Position numbers and translations under genes: made by a program. Shown piece by piece: positions 6,801-12,507 of a stretch of DNA of 14,546 nucleotides. The stretch spans positions 1 to 14,546 of the forward strand of contig CAYXVU010000155.1 of NCBI GenBank assembly GCA_964468725.1, in the 5' to 3' direction. Numbering within the stretch: position 1 is the stretch's first letter; every line of letters begins with the position of its first letter. The notes beneath the pieces were generated by a model. That model was given only the letters and a program-made list of their open reading frames with translations. It made no database searches and had not been told where the DNA came from. Source of the DNA: CAYXVU01 sp964468725. GTDB taxonomy: Bacteria > Acidobacteriota > Blastocatellia > UBA7656.

Positions 6801-7702
6801 ATCGTCAACCTGATGTTGACGGCGCGACATTCGCTCGCCACAGTGACGTAGCCCGCAACGCCGCACGCCTCTTTTCGCCGGGCGCAAAAGTCAACGGCGA
6901 TGCGCTGACTGTAAAACCAGCGATTCGCGCGCTCACACCAGCAACGATTCATGCTGGCACATCAACATTTGCGCTCGCCTTGTCAGGAGAAAATTTTCTC
7001 CCCGGCGCGATCATCTTATTCGGGCAAACTGAACTGGTGACAACGCAGAAATCGAGTAGTGAACTCGAAGCCAAAGTGAGCGCAACCCTCATTAGCGAAG
7101 GCGGCGCAGTTGACATTCGAGTTCGCAATCCGCAAGGCGAGATTTCTGCTGCCGCACGCTTTCTCATCTTCGAAGATGCGCCGCGCATTTTGACTATTAC
7201 GCCGTCACAGACTTCAACGGGCGCAGAAGGCTTCACGGTTTTGCTGACCGGCGAACGCTTTCAACGCGCGGCTATCGCAGAGGTCGCAGGCGAGAGGGTG
7301 AGCGCCGCTTTCGTCTCGCGCCAGCAATTGCAAGCCCTGTTGCCAAACACATTCTTCGCGCGCGCCGCTGTGCTGGAAATTCGGGTGCGAAACGAAGACG
7401 GCAATCTCTCCAATTCCGTGAAGCTGACGATTGAAAACGGCCCGCTCATCACGCGGTTGTCGCGTAAGCGGTTGAAGGCCGGAAGCGGCGACGCGCTGAT
7501 GACGATTGGCGGCGTCGCCTTCAAAGCGGGAATCGTGTTGTGGGTCAACGACGCGCCCGTACCAACCGAATGGGTGAGCGCGACTGAAATTCGCGCACGC
7601 CTCCCTGCAACGTTGACGGGTGAGCCGCACACATTGACTTTGCAAGCCATAAGCGCCGATGGAGGAAGGTCAAACCGGGCTATCGTGAAGGTCATTCCTT
7701 AA
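3893..7702 (+). CDS. Giant secreted multidomain protein: three lamin-tail and eight IPT/TIG-like modules
   Basis: This 1269-residue protein starts with a Sec-type signal sequence (short n-region, hydrophobic core LLAISLLCTLLLAAW, likely cleavage near residue 30). The start was chosen because GGAG lies seven bases ahead of 3893; the frame opens slightly earlier. The order is lamin-tail (LTD) 1 (45-214), one IPT/TIG-like module (217-305), LTD2 (307-473), four IPT/TIG-like modules (475-832), LTD3 (835-1005), three IPT/TIG-like modules (to the end). Each LTD has INEYLADP or similar, a GDANGDG...QDEFxEI loop, AVxFGGGxPTGxFGNA, a LSLNNxGD strand and FSPGAxVxG. The immunoglobulin-like modules share xGxxFQxGAxV...LxAxLPA...VRVxNxDGxxSN. 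There is no catalytic domain and no visible C-terminal anchor or sorting signal. A surface, matrix or adhesive role is plausible but unproven. It is monocistronic and converges on the next gene. Confidence 0.9.
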   Translation: MNDKTLLAISLLCTLLLAAWSSGFVKTADSRPSSLIKVSLVSPTVIINEYLADPSATGLNGDANGDGVNNTTQDEFVEIVNFGLLPLDIGGFTVSDAAQVRFVIPAGKIIPAGEAAVIFGGGAPTGSFGNAQANGLVFAIGGAGLSLNNTGDSIIIKNAANVEVARRDYPPPASDIDQSLTRSPDLTGDFVAHTSAPGSVGRFSPGARVNGRPFISDDPVIQTLTPQWIIAGTGATELTINGDKFQNGAQVFANQTAIHTQFISSTHLIALLPDAITQIPATYQISVHNPDAFVSNALPFTVFSAIGINEFLADPPADAAGDANGDGTTSTSQDEFIEIINRTDAPVDASGFTLSDAAQQRFIFPAGTIIPANEAAVVFGGGTPTGEFGNASRNGLVFTAALSLNNAGDTITLKDHSNVVVEQLIYGSTEGGANQSLNRHPEIIGLSFALHSSLAQSAGALFSPGASVSGAAFSLAPRISELVPDNLPQFAEQANVAVHGSGFAHDSAVFIDDAPAPTQFVNADLLVATVPTTVTALAGRHDLLVRNAGGNRSNRQSLLIVPPPPQLIGVAPRNLLVGATDATLFVRGVNFEPTSGVVIEGSAVLTTFANPRELRAKLPATLLATTGTRRVKVRNGDGQESRETTIEIVSPSARLSALAPAQAIAGAAGFTLAISGANFQSGALVFFDQILLTTRRLSATALEAEVPAALIAEPGTRAVRVQNGDGIVSNDALFTVFPRPPVIAEIIPNSLIEGAGEVLLRLKGEQFQRGIIARVIEDARLTSSLETLFLSEQQLEVKLPARFTQKAGNLLLRVDNPDFGISNSLALAVLISNPLVINEYLADPPDGVAGDANGDGTRSTSQDEFIEIINRTSAPLDLSGYKLSDADAVRHIFAEGTLLPPREAVVVFGGGAPTGRFGNAMENRLVFKASSGGLSLNNSGDKIRLEDGQGRLIQEIVISASEGNAGQSLNRQPDVDGATFARHSDVARNAARLFSPGAKVNGDALTVKPAIRALTPATIHAGTSTFALALSGENFLPGAIILFGQTELVTTQKSSSELEAKVSATLISEGGAVDIRVRNPQGEISAAARFLIFEDAPRILTITPSQTSTGAEGFTVLLTGERFQRAAIAEVAGERVSAAFVSRQQLQALLPNTFFARAAVLEIRVRNEDGNLSNSVKLTIENGPLITRLSRKRLKAGSGDALMTIGGVAFKAGIVLWVNDAPVPTEWVSATEIRARLPATLTGEPHTLTLQAISADGGRSNRAIVKVIP
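4025..4534 (+). repeat. Lamin-tail module 1 of the secreted protein
   Basis: First of three internal copies coding for residues 45-214. It holds the loop D62-x-N64-x-D66-G67 followed by D74-E75, which resembles an EF-hand/dockerin calcium loop. It has two more residues ahead of the loop than copies 2 and 3 (IINEYLADPSATGLNGD against INEFLADPPADAAGD). Confidence 0.75.
4811..5313 (+). repeat. Lamin-tail module 2 of the secreted protein
   Basis: Second copy, residues about 307-473, with the loop D322-x-N324-x-D326-G327 and D334-E335. It is closer to module 3 than to module 1: both share the loop sequence GDANGDGT, the STSQDEFIEIINRT stretch and the EGxxxQSLNR element. Confidence 0.75.
5314..6391 (+). 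repeat. Block of four IPT/TIG-like immunoglobulin-fold modules
   Basis: Four consecutive units of about 85-95 residues begin at ISELVPDN, LIGVAPRN, LSALAPAQ and IAEIIPNS. Each is followed by an AGA(T/E)xxLxxxGxxF segment and a closing (V)RVxNxDGxxSN strand. This matches the IPT/TIG fold found in extracellular and surface proteins. A further unit follows LTD1 and three follow LTD3. Confidence 0.65.
6395..6909 (+). repeat. Lamin-tail module 3 of the secreted protein
   Basis: Third copy, residues about 835-1005, with the loop D851-x-N853-x-D855-G856 and D863-E864, then VVVFGGGAPTGRFGNA and LSLNNSGDKIRLED. It is very similar to module 2 in the first 45 residues, which suggests duplication of modules within the gene. 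Confidence 0.75.
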
Positions 7703-7713
7703 TGACCTAACGA

Positions 7714-8883
7714 TTACTCAGCCAGCGGCCTTTCTCTGCCGCGCGCCGTGACCGGCTCAACGCCGATGATGCGACCGCCTTCAACAATCACGGCGTAATC
7801 GAAGTTATTCACCGTTGGGCAGACGTGGCGCGGCACGAGGTACAACACTTCGCCGATGGCAAGCGGCGCGACGTTCCCCGACACCTCCATCGGCAAATGC
7901 TCTTCGCTGGGGCGCGCGGGCAATAACTCGTTATGCCCGATGACGGCACAGGTCGGCACGCCTGAATCCGCCGACACCGTTTTGTGCCCGCCATCGCATG
8001 TGATGCGCTCGGGCGTCGGGCGGCTGACGACGGTCGAAAGGACGACGGCGGCAGGTTGATAAGGCCAGTCATCCGGCAACTGCGCCAGACTGGTGCAATC
8101 CGAATAGACTACGGTGCCGGGCGAGACGCGATGCACAAAGTTGGCGTTTCGAAACGGCGCATAGCTCAGACTGCAAGGAAATGCCGGTGTGCCTGCGGTT
8201 ATCACTTCGCCGACTTCAATTCCCGAATCCCGTAGCGCGGCGATCAGCTTCATCAACTGGTCATAGCCGCGATGCGCGACCGTTTCGCGCTCGGTCAATT
8301 CGTATTTCGAAAGCTGCCCGTCGTAATAGTGGAGGCCGCGAAATTCCAATCCGGCGGTTTGAATCTCTTTGGCAAGGCGAATGATGTCAGCGACGCGATC
8401 TTGTTCGATGCCCGTACGATCCATGCCGGGGTTGACATCCATGAAGATGCCGAGTCGGCTGCCGCGCCAAGCTTCGATCTGTTCGCCGTTTTCAACGAGC
8501 GCAGAGAGGCGCACGGCGGCGAATTGTTCGGCAAGCTGGCACACGCGCGCCGCATTTGCGCCGACTGCCGGATAGGCGAGCAAGACATCCTGCGCGCCGA
8601 CTTCGCAAACGGTTTTGAGTTCGAGCGTCGTCGAGCATTTGAAGTTGTGAATGCCGCGCTCGACTATGCGCCGCATGGCGGAGGCGAGCTTCGAGGTTTT
8701 AACGTGAGGCCGCCAGCGGTCGCCGTTGCCGTTGAGCAAATTGAGCGTCGTGCTGAGATTGGCTTCGACTTTGTCGGTGTAAACAGCGAGCGCCGGGGTG
8801 AGAATCTGTTCGACTCCGGCGATGCGGTAATCATCGAGCGCGAGGGCGGGTAAGGTGAGAGCTTGTGCTTGTGCCGTCTGCAT
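7714..8883 (-). CDS. PLP-dependent D-threonine aldolase / D-serine dehydratase family enzyme
   Basis: This is a fold-type-III (alanine racemase-like) PLP enzyme of 389 residues, the family's usual length. The N-terminal barrel starts at about residue 27 (LTPALAVYTDKVEANL). PHVKTSK carries the probable PLP lysine, K62. FKCSTTLELK and the FMDVNPGMDRTGI strand follow, then GLHYYDGQL and the phosphate-binding TAGTPAFP. The C-terminal half has CDGGHKTVSAD and PRHVCPTVN, where H353 and C355 fit the metal pair of eukaryotic-type D-serine dehydratases (D-threonine aldolases usually have His and Asp). Members split D-3-hydroxyamino acids or deaminate D-serine; the exact substrate cannot be read from sequence. 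AAAGG lies seven bases ahead of the ATG and a promoter is visible at 8922-8950. It stands alone and converges on the secreted-protein gene with only 11 bases between stops. Confidence 0.9.
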   Translation of the reverse strand: MQTAQAQALTLPALALDDYRIAGVEQILTPALAVYTDKVEANLSTTLNLLNGNGDRWRPHVKTSKLASAMRRIVERGIHNFKCSTTLELKTVCEVGAQDVLLAYPAVGANAARVCQLAEQFAAVRLSALVENGEQIEAWRGSRLGIFMDVNPGMDRTGIEQDRVADIIRLAKEIQTAGLEFRGLHYYDGQLSKYELTERETVAHRGYDQLMKLIAALRDSGIEVGEVITAGTPAFPCSLSYAPFRNANFVHRVSPGTVVYSDCTSLAQLPDDWPYQPAAVVLSTVVSRPTPERITCDGGHKTVSADSGVPTCAVIGHNELLPARPSEEHLPMEVSGNVAPLAIGEVLYLVPRHVCPTVNNFDYAVIVEGGRIIGVEPVTARGRERPLAE

Positions 8884-8921
8884 CGGTCAACCTTTCTGAG
8901 AGGCGGTTTTGCTGCGCGGGC

Positions 8922-8950
8922 ATGATAAGCGGCGGCAGCGACGACCGCAA
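8922..8950 (-). promoter_or_regulatory. Candidate promoter for the D-threonine aldolase-like gene
   Basis: On the minus strand TTGCGG (8945-8950) is separated by exactly 17 bases from TATCAT (8922-8927), a 5/6 match to the -10 consensus. Transcription would start near 8915, giving a short leader of about 30 bases. The promoter lies right at the broken edge of the thioredoxin-like remnant on the other strand. Confidence 0.5.
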
Positions 8951-8958
8951 CGCGACGC

Positions 8959-9126
8959 GATAGCATTCAAAATGTGATTCGCAATCTGCGCGTGCGTTCT
9001 TATCCGACGACCGTGTTGCTCGACCCAGAAGGCAAAGTCATCTCGCTTAACAACACGAAAAAAGGGCAGCCCGACCTGCGCGGCAAAGACTTGCTCACCA
9101 GTCTGGACCGCTTGCTGCCACCCTGA
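8959..9126 (+). pseudogene. 3' remnant of a thioredoxin-like (TlpA/AhpC-type) gene
   Basis: The plus strand encodes a C-terminal fragment of about 55 residues: DSIQNVIRNLRVRSYPTTV, then LLDPEGKVISLNNTKKG, then a closing helix LRGKDLLTSLDRLLPP and TGA. SYPTT is the cis-proline loop of the thioredoxin fold, followed by the usual xLxDPEGKVI strand pair and C-terminal helix. The CxxC half, the earlier strands and any proper start are absent. Upstream the frame turns into low-complexity Ala/Thr codons (from 8929) and meets a stop at 8926-8928. No ribosome binding site precedes any internal start. It appears to be what remains after a deletion or rearrangement that put the D-threonine aldolase-like promoter beside it. 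Naming the exact subfamily is not possible from so little. Confidence 0.6.
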
Positions 9127-9186
9127 AGCGGAGCAGCCCGCCTCGGTCTGCAATCGAATTATTGAAACCAGCAATGGAGAAATGTG

Positions 9187-9420
9187 ATGAAGAGGGTATT
9201 GGCTGAATCGCTTTCTGTACTGTGCACGCTCGCTATCACCGAGTTCGCTACTGCGATTTTAGCGGGCACGACGGGGCTGGTCTTCTGGCCGGTGTTCTGG
9301 ATCGTCGGCGCTTTGGCTTATCTATTCGCGCAAGCCTGGATGTTGGATACCTTGTCAGCAAGCCGAAGCCCGCTGGTTGTTCCACTTTCTCAGAGAAGTT
9401 TCCCAACAGAGAAAGAATAA
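9187..9420 (+). CDS. Small membrane protein of unknown function
   Basis: The frame codes for 77 residues from the ATG at 9187. GGAGA ends six bases upstream, which decides for this ATG over the adjoining in-frame GTG at 9184. Residues about 5-52 are strongly hydrophobic and can form two transmembrane helices (SVLCTLAITEFATAILAG and LVFWPVFWIVGALAYLFAQ). A polar tail with basic and acidic residues ends in PTEKE. I do not recognise a family. It begins 60 bases after the thioredoxin-like remnant on the same strand, so it may once have been the second gene of that unit. The coding claim rests on the ribosome binding site and the hydrophobic pattern. Confidence 0.6.
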   Translation: MKRVLAESLSVLCTLAITEFATAILAGTTGLVFWPVFWIVGALAYLFAQAWMLDTLSASRSPLVVPLSQRSFPTEKE

Positions 9421-9729
9421 ACCACGACCAAACAGGGGTTGTACGGATTGACGCGGGCAGGGCTTCTGAATCTCTGCTCATCCGCTTCTCTGCTTTCGGT
9501 CTTCATTTCTCCTTGTGTCTGCTCCGTCAAAGAGCGGAATGTTTCTGTCCGCCTGCTTCATCTTTATCCTGTGCCGCTATGACCTGCCTTGACGGGCGCG
9601 GTTTCGGTTATTACATTCCCATACTCCAAAGTTGAGCAAGTCAGGCCGCAATTAGGTCGGCAAGGGCTGACCGAGCAGCACAACGCGCACGCAAGTCGGG
9701 TCTGAATTATAGGTTTGAGGCATATTTGG
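9421..9729. other. Spacer upstream of sdhC
   Basis: No gene is supported in these 309 bases. The part at about 9463-9528 is markedly pyrimidine-rich on the plus strand. The candidate sdh promoter lies at 9589-9617. Confidence 0.5.
9589..9617 (+). promoter_or_regulatory. Candidate promoter for sdhCAB
   Basis: TTGACG (9589-9594, 5/6 to consensus) is followed after exactly 17 bases by TACATT (9612-9617, 4/6). The predicted start near 9624 gives a leader of about 105 bases before sdhC. It is the best sigma-70-like match in the spacer, but it is a sequence match only. Confidence 0.45.
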
Positions 9730-10407
9730 ATGAATAATTGGAAACGGCTCTTTCAATCTTCGCTCGGTAAGAAGTACGTCATGGCCCTCACGGGGCTGCT
9801 GCTCTTCTTCTTTGTGATCGTTCACATGCTGGGCAATCTGCAAATCTTTCTCGGACCGGAAAAGCTCAATGGCTATGCGGCGTTCTTAAAGGCGACGCCT
9901 TCGCTGCTATGGGGCGGGCGCATCGGACTGCTCGTGCTGGTTATCTTGCACATCACCTCGGCCATCTTGCTGGTGCGCGAAAATCGCGCGGCGCGCCCGG
10001 TAGGGTATGCCAGCAGCCATGTGGTGGCGGCGAGTTTCGCTTCGCAGACGATCCTTTTCAGCGGCTTGATCGTCCTGGCATTCGTCATTTATCACCTCTT
10101 GCACTTCACGATTGGCGTCGTTGAGCCGAGCTATCTGGAGTTGCGCGACTATGCCGGTCGCCACGATGTCTATCGCATGATGATTGAGGGGTTCTCCAAT
10201 ATCGGCGTGGCGATCTTTTATATTCTCTCGATGGGGCTCCTCTGTTTGCACTTGAGTCACGGCGTGAGCAGCCTGTTTCAATCTTTGGGATTGCGCAGCA
10301 AGGCAACTGAGCAAGCCTGTAGCAGTTTTGCGCGCATCGCTGCGGCGGTGATCTTCATCGGCAATTGTATGATTCCCATCGCCGTGCTGGCGAAATGGGT
10401 GAAGTGA
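9730..10407 (+). CDS. sdhC: Succinate dehydrogenase cytochrome b558 subunit (SdhC, type B)
   Basis: This is the single membrane-anchor subunit of complex II. It binds two haems b and passes electrons from the SdhAB head to menaquinone. The protein has 225 residues and five hydrophobic helices, as in the cytochrome b558 family. Histidines at H32 (VIVHMLG), H74 (VILHITS), H122 (VIYHLLH) and H174 (LCLHLSH) are positioned as the four haem ligands known from the Bacillus and Wolinella type proteins. The start at 9730 is supported by GAGG nine bases upstream. A TTG at 9715 would add five residues and would place that GAGG inside the gene. sdhA follows after 110 bases, an unusually long gap that holds a hairpin made of 7-base repeats. 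There is no separate SdhD, as expected for type B. Confidence 0.95.
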   Translation: MNNWKRLFQSSLGKKYVMALTGLLLFFFVIVHMLGNLQIFLGPEKLNGYAAFLKATPSLLWGGRIGLLVLVILHITSAILLVRENRAARPVGYASSHVVAASFASQTILFSGLIVLAFVIYHLLHFTIGVVEPSYLELRDYAGRHDVYRMMIEGFSNIGVAIFYILSMGLLCLHLSHGVSSLFQSLGLRSKATEQACSSFARIAAAVIFIGNCMIPIAVLAKWVK

Positions 10408-10440
10408 TTCGGCAGGAGGCAGTCAAGGGATGAAACGATG

Positions 10441-10484
10441 AGCGGGTAGCGGAATGAATACCGCAGATTACCCATTCACCCGCT
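10441..10484 (+). repeat. Hairpin of 7-base repeats between sdhC and sdhA
   Basis: AGCGGGT (10441-10447) pairs with ACCCGCT (10478-10484). GAATG (10452-10456) pairs with the directly adjoining CATTC (10473-10477), leaving AGCG as a bulge on the left arm. This gives a 12-pair stem. A competing small stem GCGG/CCGC (10449-10452 with 10461-10464) exists inside. Read on the minus strand, the right arm follows a 7-base rhythm (GCGGGTG, AATGGGT, AATCTGC, GGTATTC). It may adjust the relative expression of sdhC and sdhA. Confidence 0.5.
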
Positions 10485-10517
10485 GAGTTGGACATCCTTT
10501 TATCGGTAAAGGTGACT

Positions 10518-12431
10518 ATGAAATTAGACGCGAAAGTTCCCAGCGGGGCGCTGGCAGACAAATGGCGGAGCTATAAGCAAACCGTCAAACTCGTCAACCC
10601 GGCCAACAAACGCAAGTTTCAGGTGATCGTCGTCGGTTCGGGACTGGCGGGCGCATCGGCGGCGGCGACGCTTGCGGAGTTGGGTTACCACATCAAGTGC
10701 TTCTGCTTTCAAGATAGCCCGCGACGCGCCCACTCGATTGCCGCGCAAGGCGGCATCAATGCGGCAAAGAATTATCGCAACGACGGCGACAGCGTCTATC
10801 GCTTGTTTTATGACACTATCAAAGGCGGCGATTTCCGCGCCCGCGAAAGCAATGTCCATCGTCTGGCCGAGGTCAGCGTCAACATCATTGATCAGTGCGT
10901 CGCGCAAGGCGTGCCCTTTGCGCGCGAGTATGGCGGGTTGCTCGATAATCGCTCCTTCGGTGGCGCGCAGGTATCGCGCACCTTTTACGCGCGCGGACAG
11001 ACGGGGCAGCAACTCTTGCTCGGCGCTTATCAAGCTTTGTGTCGGCAAACCGCGCTCGGTCAGGTACGCATGTTTCCGCGCACCGAGATGCTTGATCTGG
11101 TCATCATTGACGGCGAAGCCAAAGGCATCGTGACGCGCGATTTGGTGACCGGAAAGATCGCTTCGCATGCTGCCGATGCGGTGGTGTTGGCGACGGGCGG
11201 TTATGGCAACGTCTTCTATCTTTCGACCAACGCGCAAGGGTCGAACGTTACAGCGACCTATCGCGCCTATAAACGCGGGGCGTTGTTTGCCAACCCCTGT
11301 TATACGCAGATTCACCCGACCTGCATTCCGGTGAGCGGCGATCATCAATCGAAACTCACCTTGATGAGCGAATCGTTGCGCAACGATGGGCGCGTATGGG
11401 TTCCGAAAAAAGCCGATGACGGGCGCGCTGCGCAGGACATCCCCGAAGAAGACCGCGACTACTATCTGGAACGCAAGTATCCGAGCTATGGCAATCTGGC
11501 GCCGCGCGACATCTCTTCGCGTGCCGCCAAACAGGTCTGCGACGAAGGGCGCGGCGTCGGGCCGGGGGGGCGCGGCGTCTATCTGGATTTCGGAGACGCG
11601 ATCAAACGATTGGGCGAAGACAAAATCCGCGAACGCTACGGCAATCTCTTCGAGATGTATGAACGGATCACCGGCGAAGACGCTTACCAAGCGCCGATGC
11701 GCATCTATCCGGCGATTCACTATACGATGGGCGGTTTGTGGGTGGATTACAACTTGATGAGCAACATTCCGGGTCTCTATGTGATTGGCGAAGCGAACTT
11801 CTCCGATCACGGCGCAAATCGTTTAGGCGCGAGCGCCTTAATGCAAGGGCTTGCTGATGGCTACTTCATCTTGCCCTACACGATTGGCGAATACTTCGCG
11901 TCGGCGAAAAAGTTTCTGCCCGACACCGGACATGAAGAGTTCAAGAAGGTTGAAGAAGAGGTCAATGAACGCATTCGCAAGCTGCTTGCCATCAAAGGCA
12001 AACGCACGGTGCGCGATTTTCACCGCGAGTTGGGTAAGCTGATGTGGGACAACGTCGGCATGGCGCGCACAGAGGCCAGCCTCAAAGCGGCGCTCGAAAA
12101 GATTCCGGCGATTCGTCAAGAGTTCTGGGAGAACGTCAACGTATTAGGCGAAGCCACCGACTTCAATCAACCGCTCGAACTGGCCGGGCGGGTGGCGGAC
12201 TTCTTAGAGTTCGGCGAGTTATTGGCCTACGATGCGCTGCAACGCGAAGAGTCTTGCGGCGGGCACTTCCGCGAAGAGTATCAGACCGAAGAGGGCGAAG
12301 CGTTACGCAATGATGACCAATACGCTTACGTTGCGGCGTGGGAGTATCAAGGCGTTGGCAACGCCCCCGGGCTGCACAAAGAGCCGTTGGCTTACGAAAC
12401 CGTTCACATGACGCAACGCAGCTATAAATAA
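10518..12431 (+). CDS. sdhA: Succinate dehydrogenase / fumarate reductase flavoprotein subunit (SdhA)
   Basis: SdhA oxidises succinate to fumarate at a covalently bound FAD on the cytoplasmic side of complex II. It is 637 residues long, typical of the type-B group. The FAD-binding VVGSGLAGASAA is at 38-49. RRAHSIAAQGG follows, with H72 as the FAD-linking histidine. Further sites are ARGQTGQQLL (158-167), the active-site IHPT (H266), SESLR (R288), LAPRDISSRA (R330), HYTMGGLWVD (H401) and GANRLGASALMQG (R435). The N-terminal KWRSYKQTVKLVNPANKRK lead is usual in this group. The ATG at 10518 follows AAAGG at a five-base distance; an earlier in-frame start lacks such support. sdhB follows after 76 bases that again hold 7-base repeats. 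All key residues are present. Confidence 0.97.
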   Translation: MKLDAKVPSGALADKWRSYKQTVKLVNPANKRKFQVIVVGSGLAGASAAATLAELGYHIKCFCFQDSPRRAHSIAAQGGINAAKNYRNDGDSVYRLFYDTIKGGDFRARESNVHRLAEVSVNIIDQCVAQGVPFAREYGGLLDNRSFGGAQVSRTFYARGQTGQQLLLGAYQALCRQTALGQVRMFPRTEMLDLVIIDGEAKGIVTRDLVTGKIASHAADAVVLATGGYGNVFYLSTNAQGSNVTATYRAYKRGALFANPCYTQIHPTCIPVSGDHQSKLTLMSESLRNDGRVWVPKKADDGRAAQDIPEEDRDYYLERKYPSYGNLAPRDISSRAAKQVCDEGRGVGPGGRGVYLDFGDAIKRLGEDKIRERYGNLFEMYERITGEDAYQAPMRIYPAIHYTMGGLWVDYNLMSNIPGLYVIGEANFSDHGANRLGASALMQGLADGYFILPYTIGEYFASAKKFLPDTGHEEFKKVEEEVNERIRKLLAIKGKRTVRDFHRELGKLMWDNVGMARTEASLKAALEKIPAIRQEFWENVNVLGEATDFNQPLELAGRVADFLEFGELLAYDALQREESCGGHFREEYQTEEGEALRNDDQYAYVAAWEYQGVGNAPGLHKEPLAYETVHMTQRSYK

Positions 12432-12490
12432 AATGACAAGCAACCAGTGACCAACAAGGGCAAGGTGCTGCTTGTCGCTCGTCACTGTCT
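12431..12490 (+). repeat. Mirrored 7-base repeats between sdhA and sdhB
   Basis: The left part reads in 7-base units AAATGAC, AAGCAAC, CAGTGAC, CAACAAG (12431-12458). The right part reads TTGTCGC, TCGTCAC (12472-12485), the complement of the same motif. GACAAGC (12435-12441) pairs with GCTTGTC (12470-12476), and CAGTGAC (12445-12451) pairs with GTCACTG (12481-12487). The pairs are in A-B-A'-B' order, so only one plain hairpin can form at a time unless a pseudoknot does. The right arm ends just before the AAGGAG of sdhB. Confidence 0.5.
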
Positions 12491-12507
12491 TGAAGGAGTC
12501 GAAGAGG

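Noticed and set aside
8887..9174. 95-codon minus-strand frame upstream of the PLP enzyme
   Set aside because: It is the complement of the thioredoxin-like remnant, whose plus-strand translation has recognisable fold motifs.
9222..9635. 137-codon open frame on the plus strand overlapping the small membrane protein gene
   Set aside because: The product is low in hydrophobic structure, lacks a ribosome binding site, and overlaps a better-supported frame.
10524..11810. 428-codon open frame on the minus strand
   Set aside because: It is the exact antisense of sdhA, has no ribosome binding site or recognisable domain, and results from the G+C-rich codon bias of sdhA.
12472..12507. Upstream ATG for sdhB adding 12 residues
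   Set aside because: The added codons lie in repeat DNA and the AAGGAG sits correctly for the ATG at 12508.
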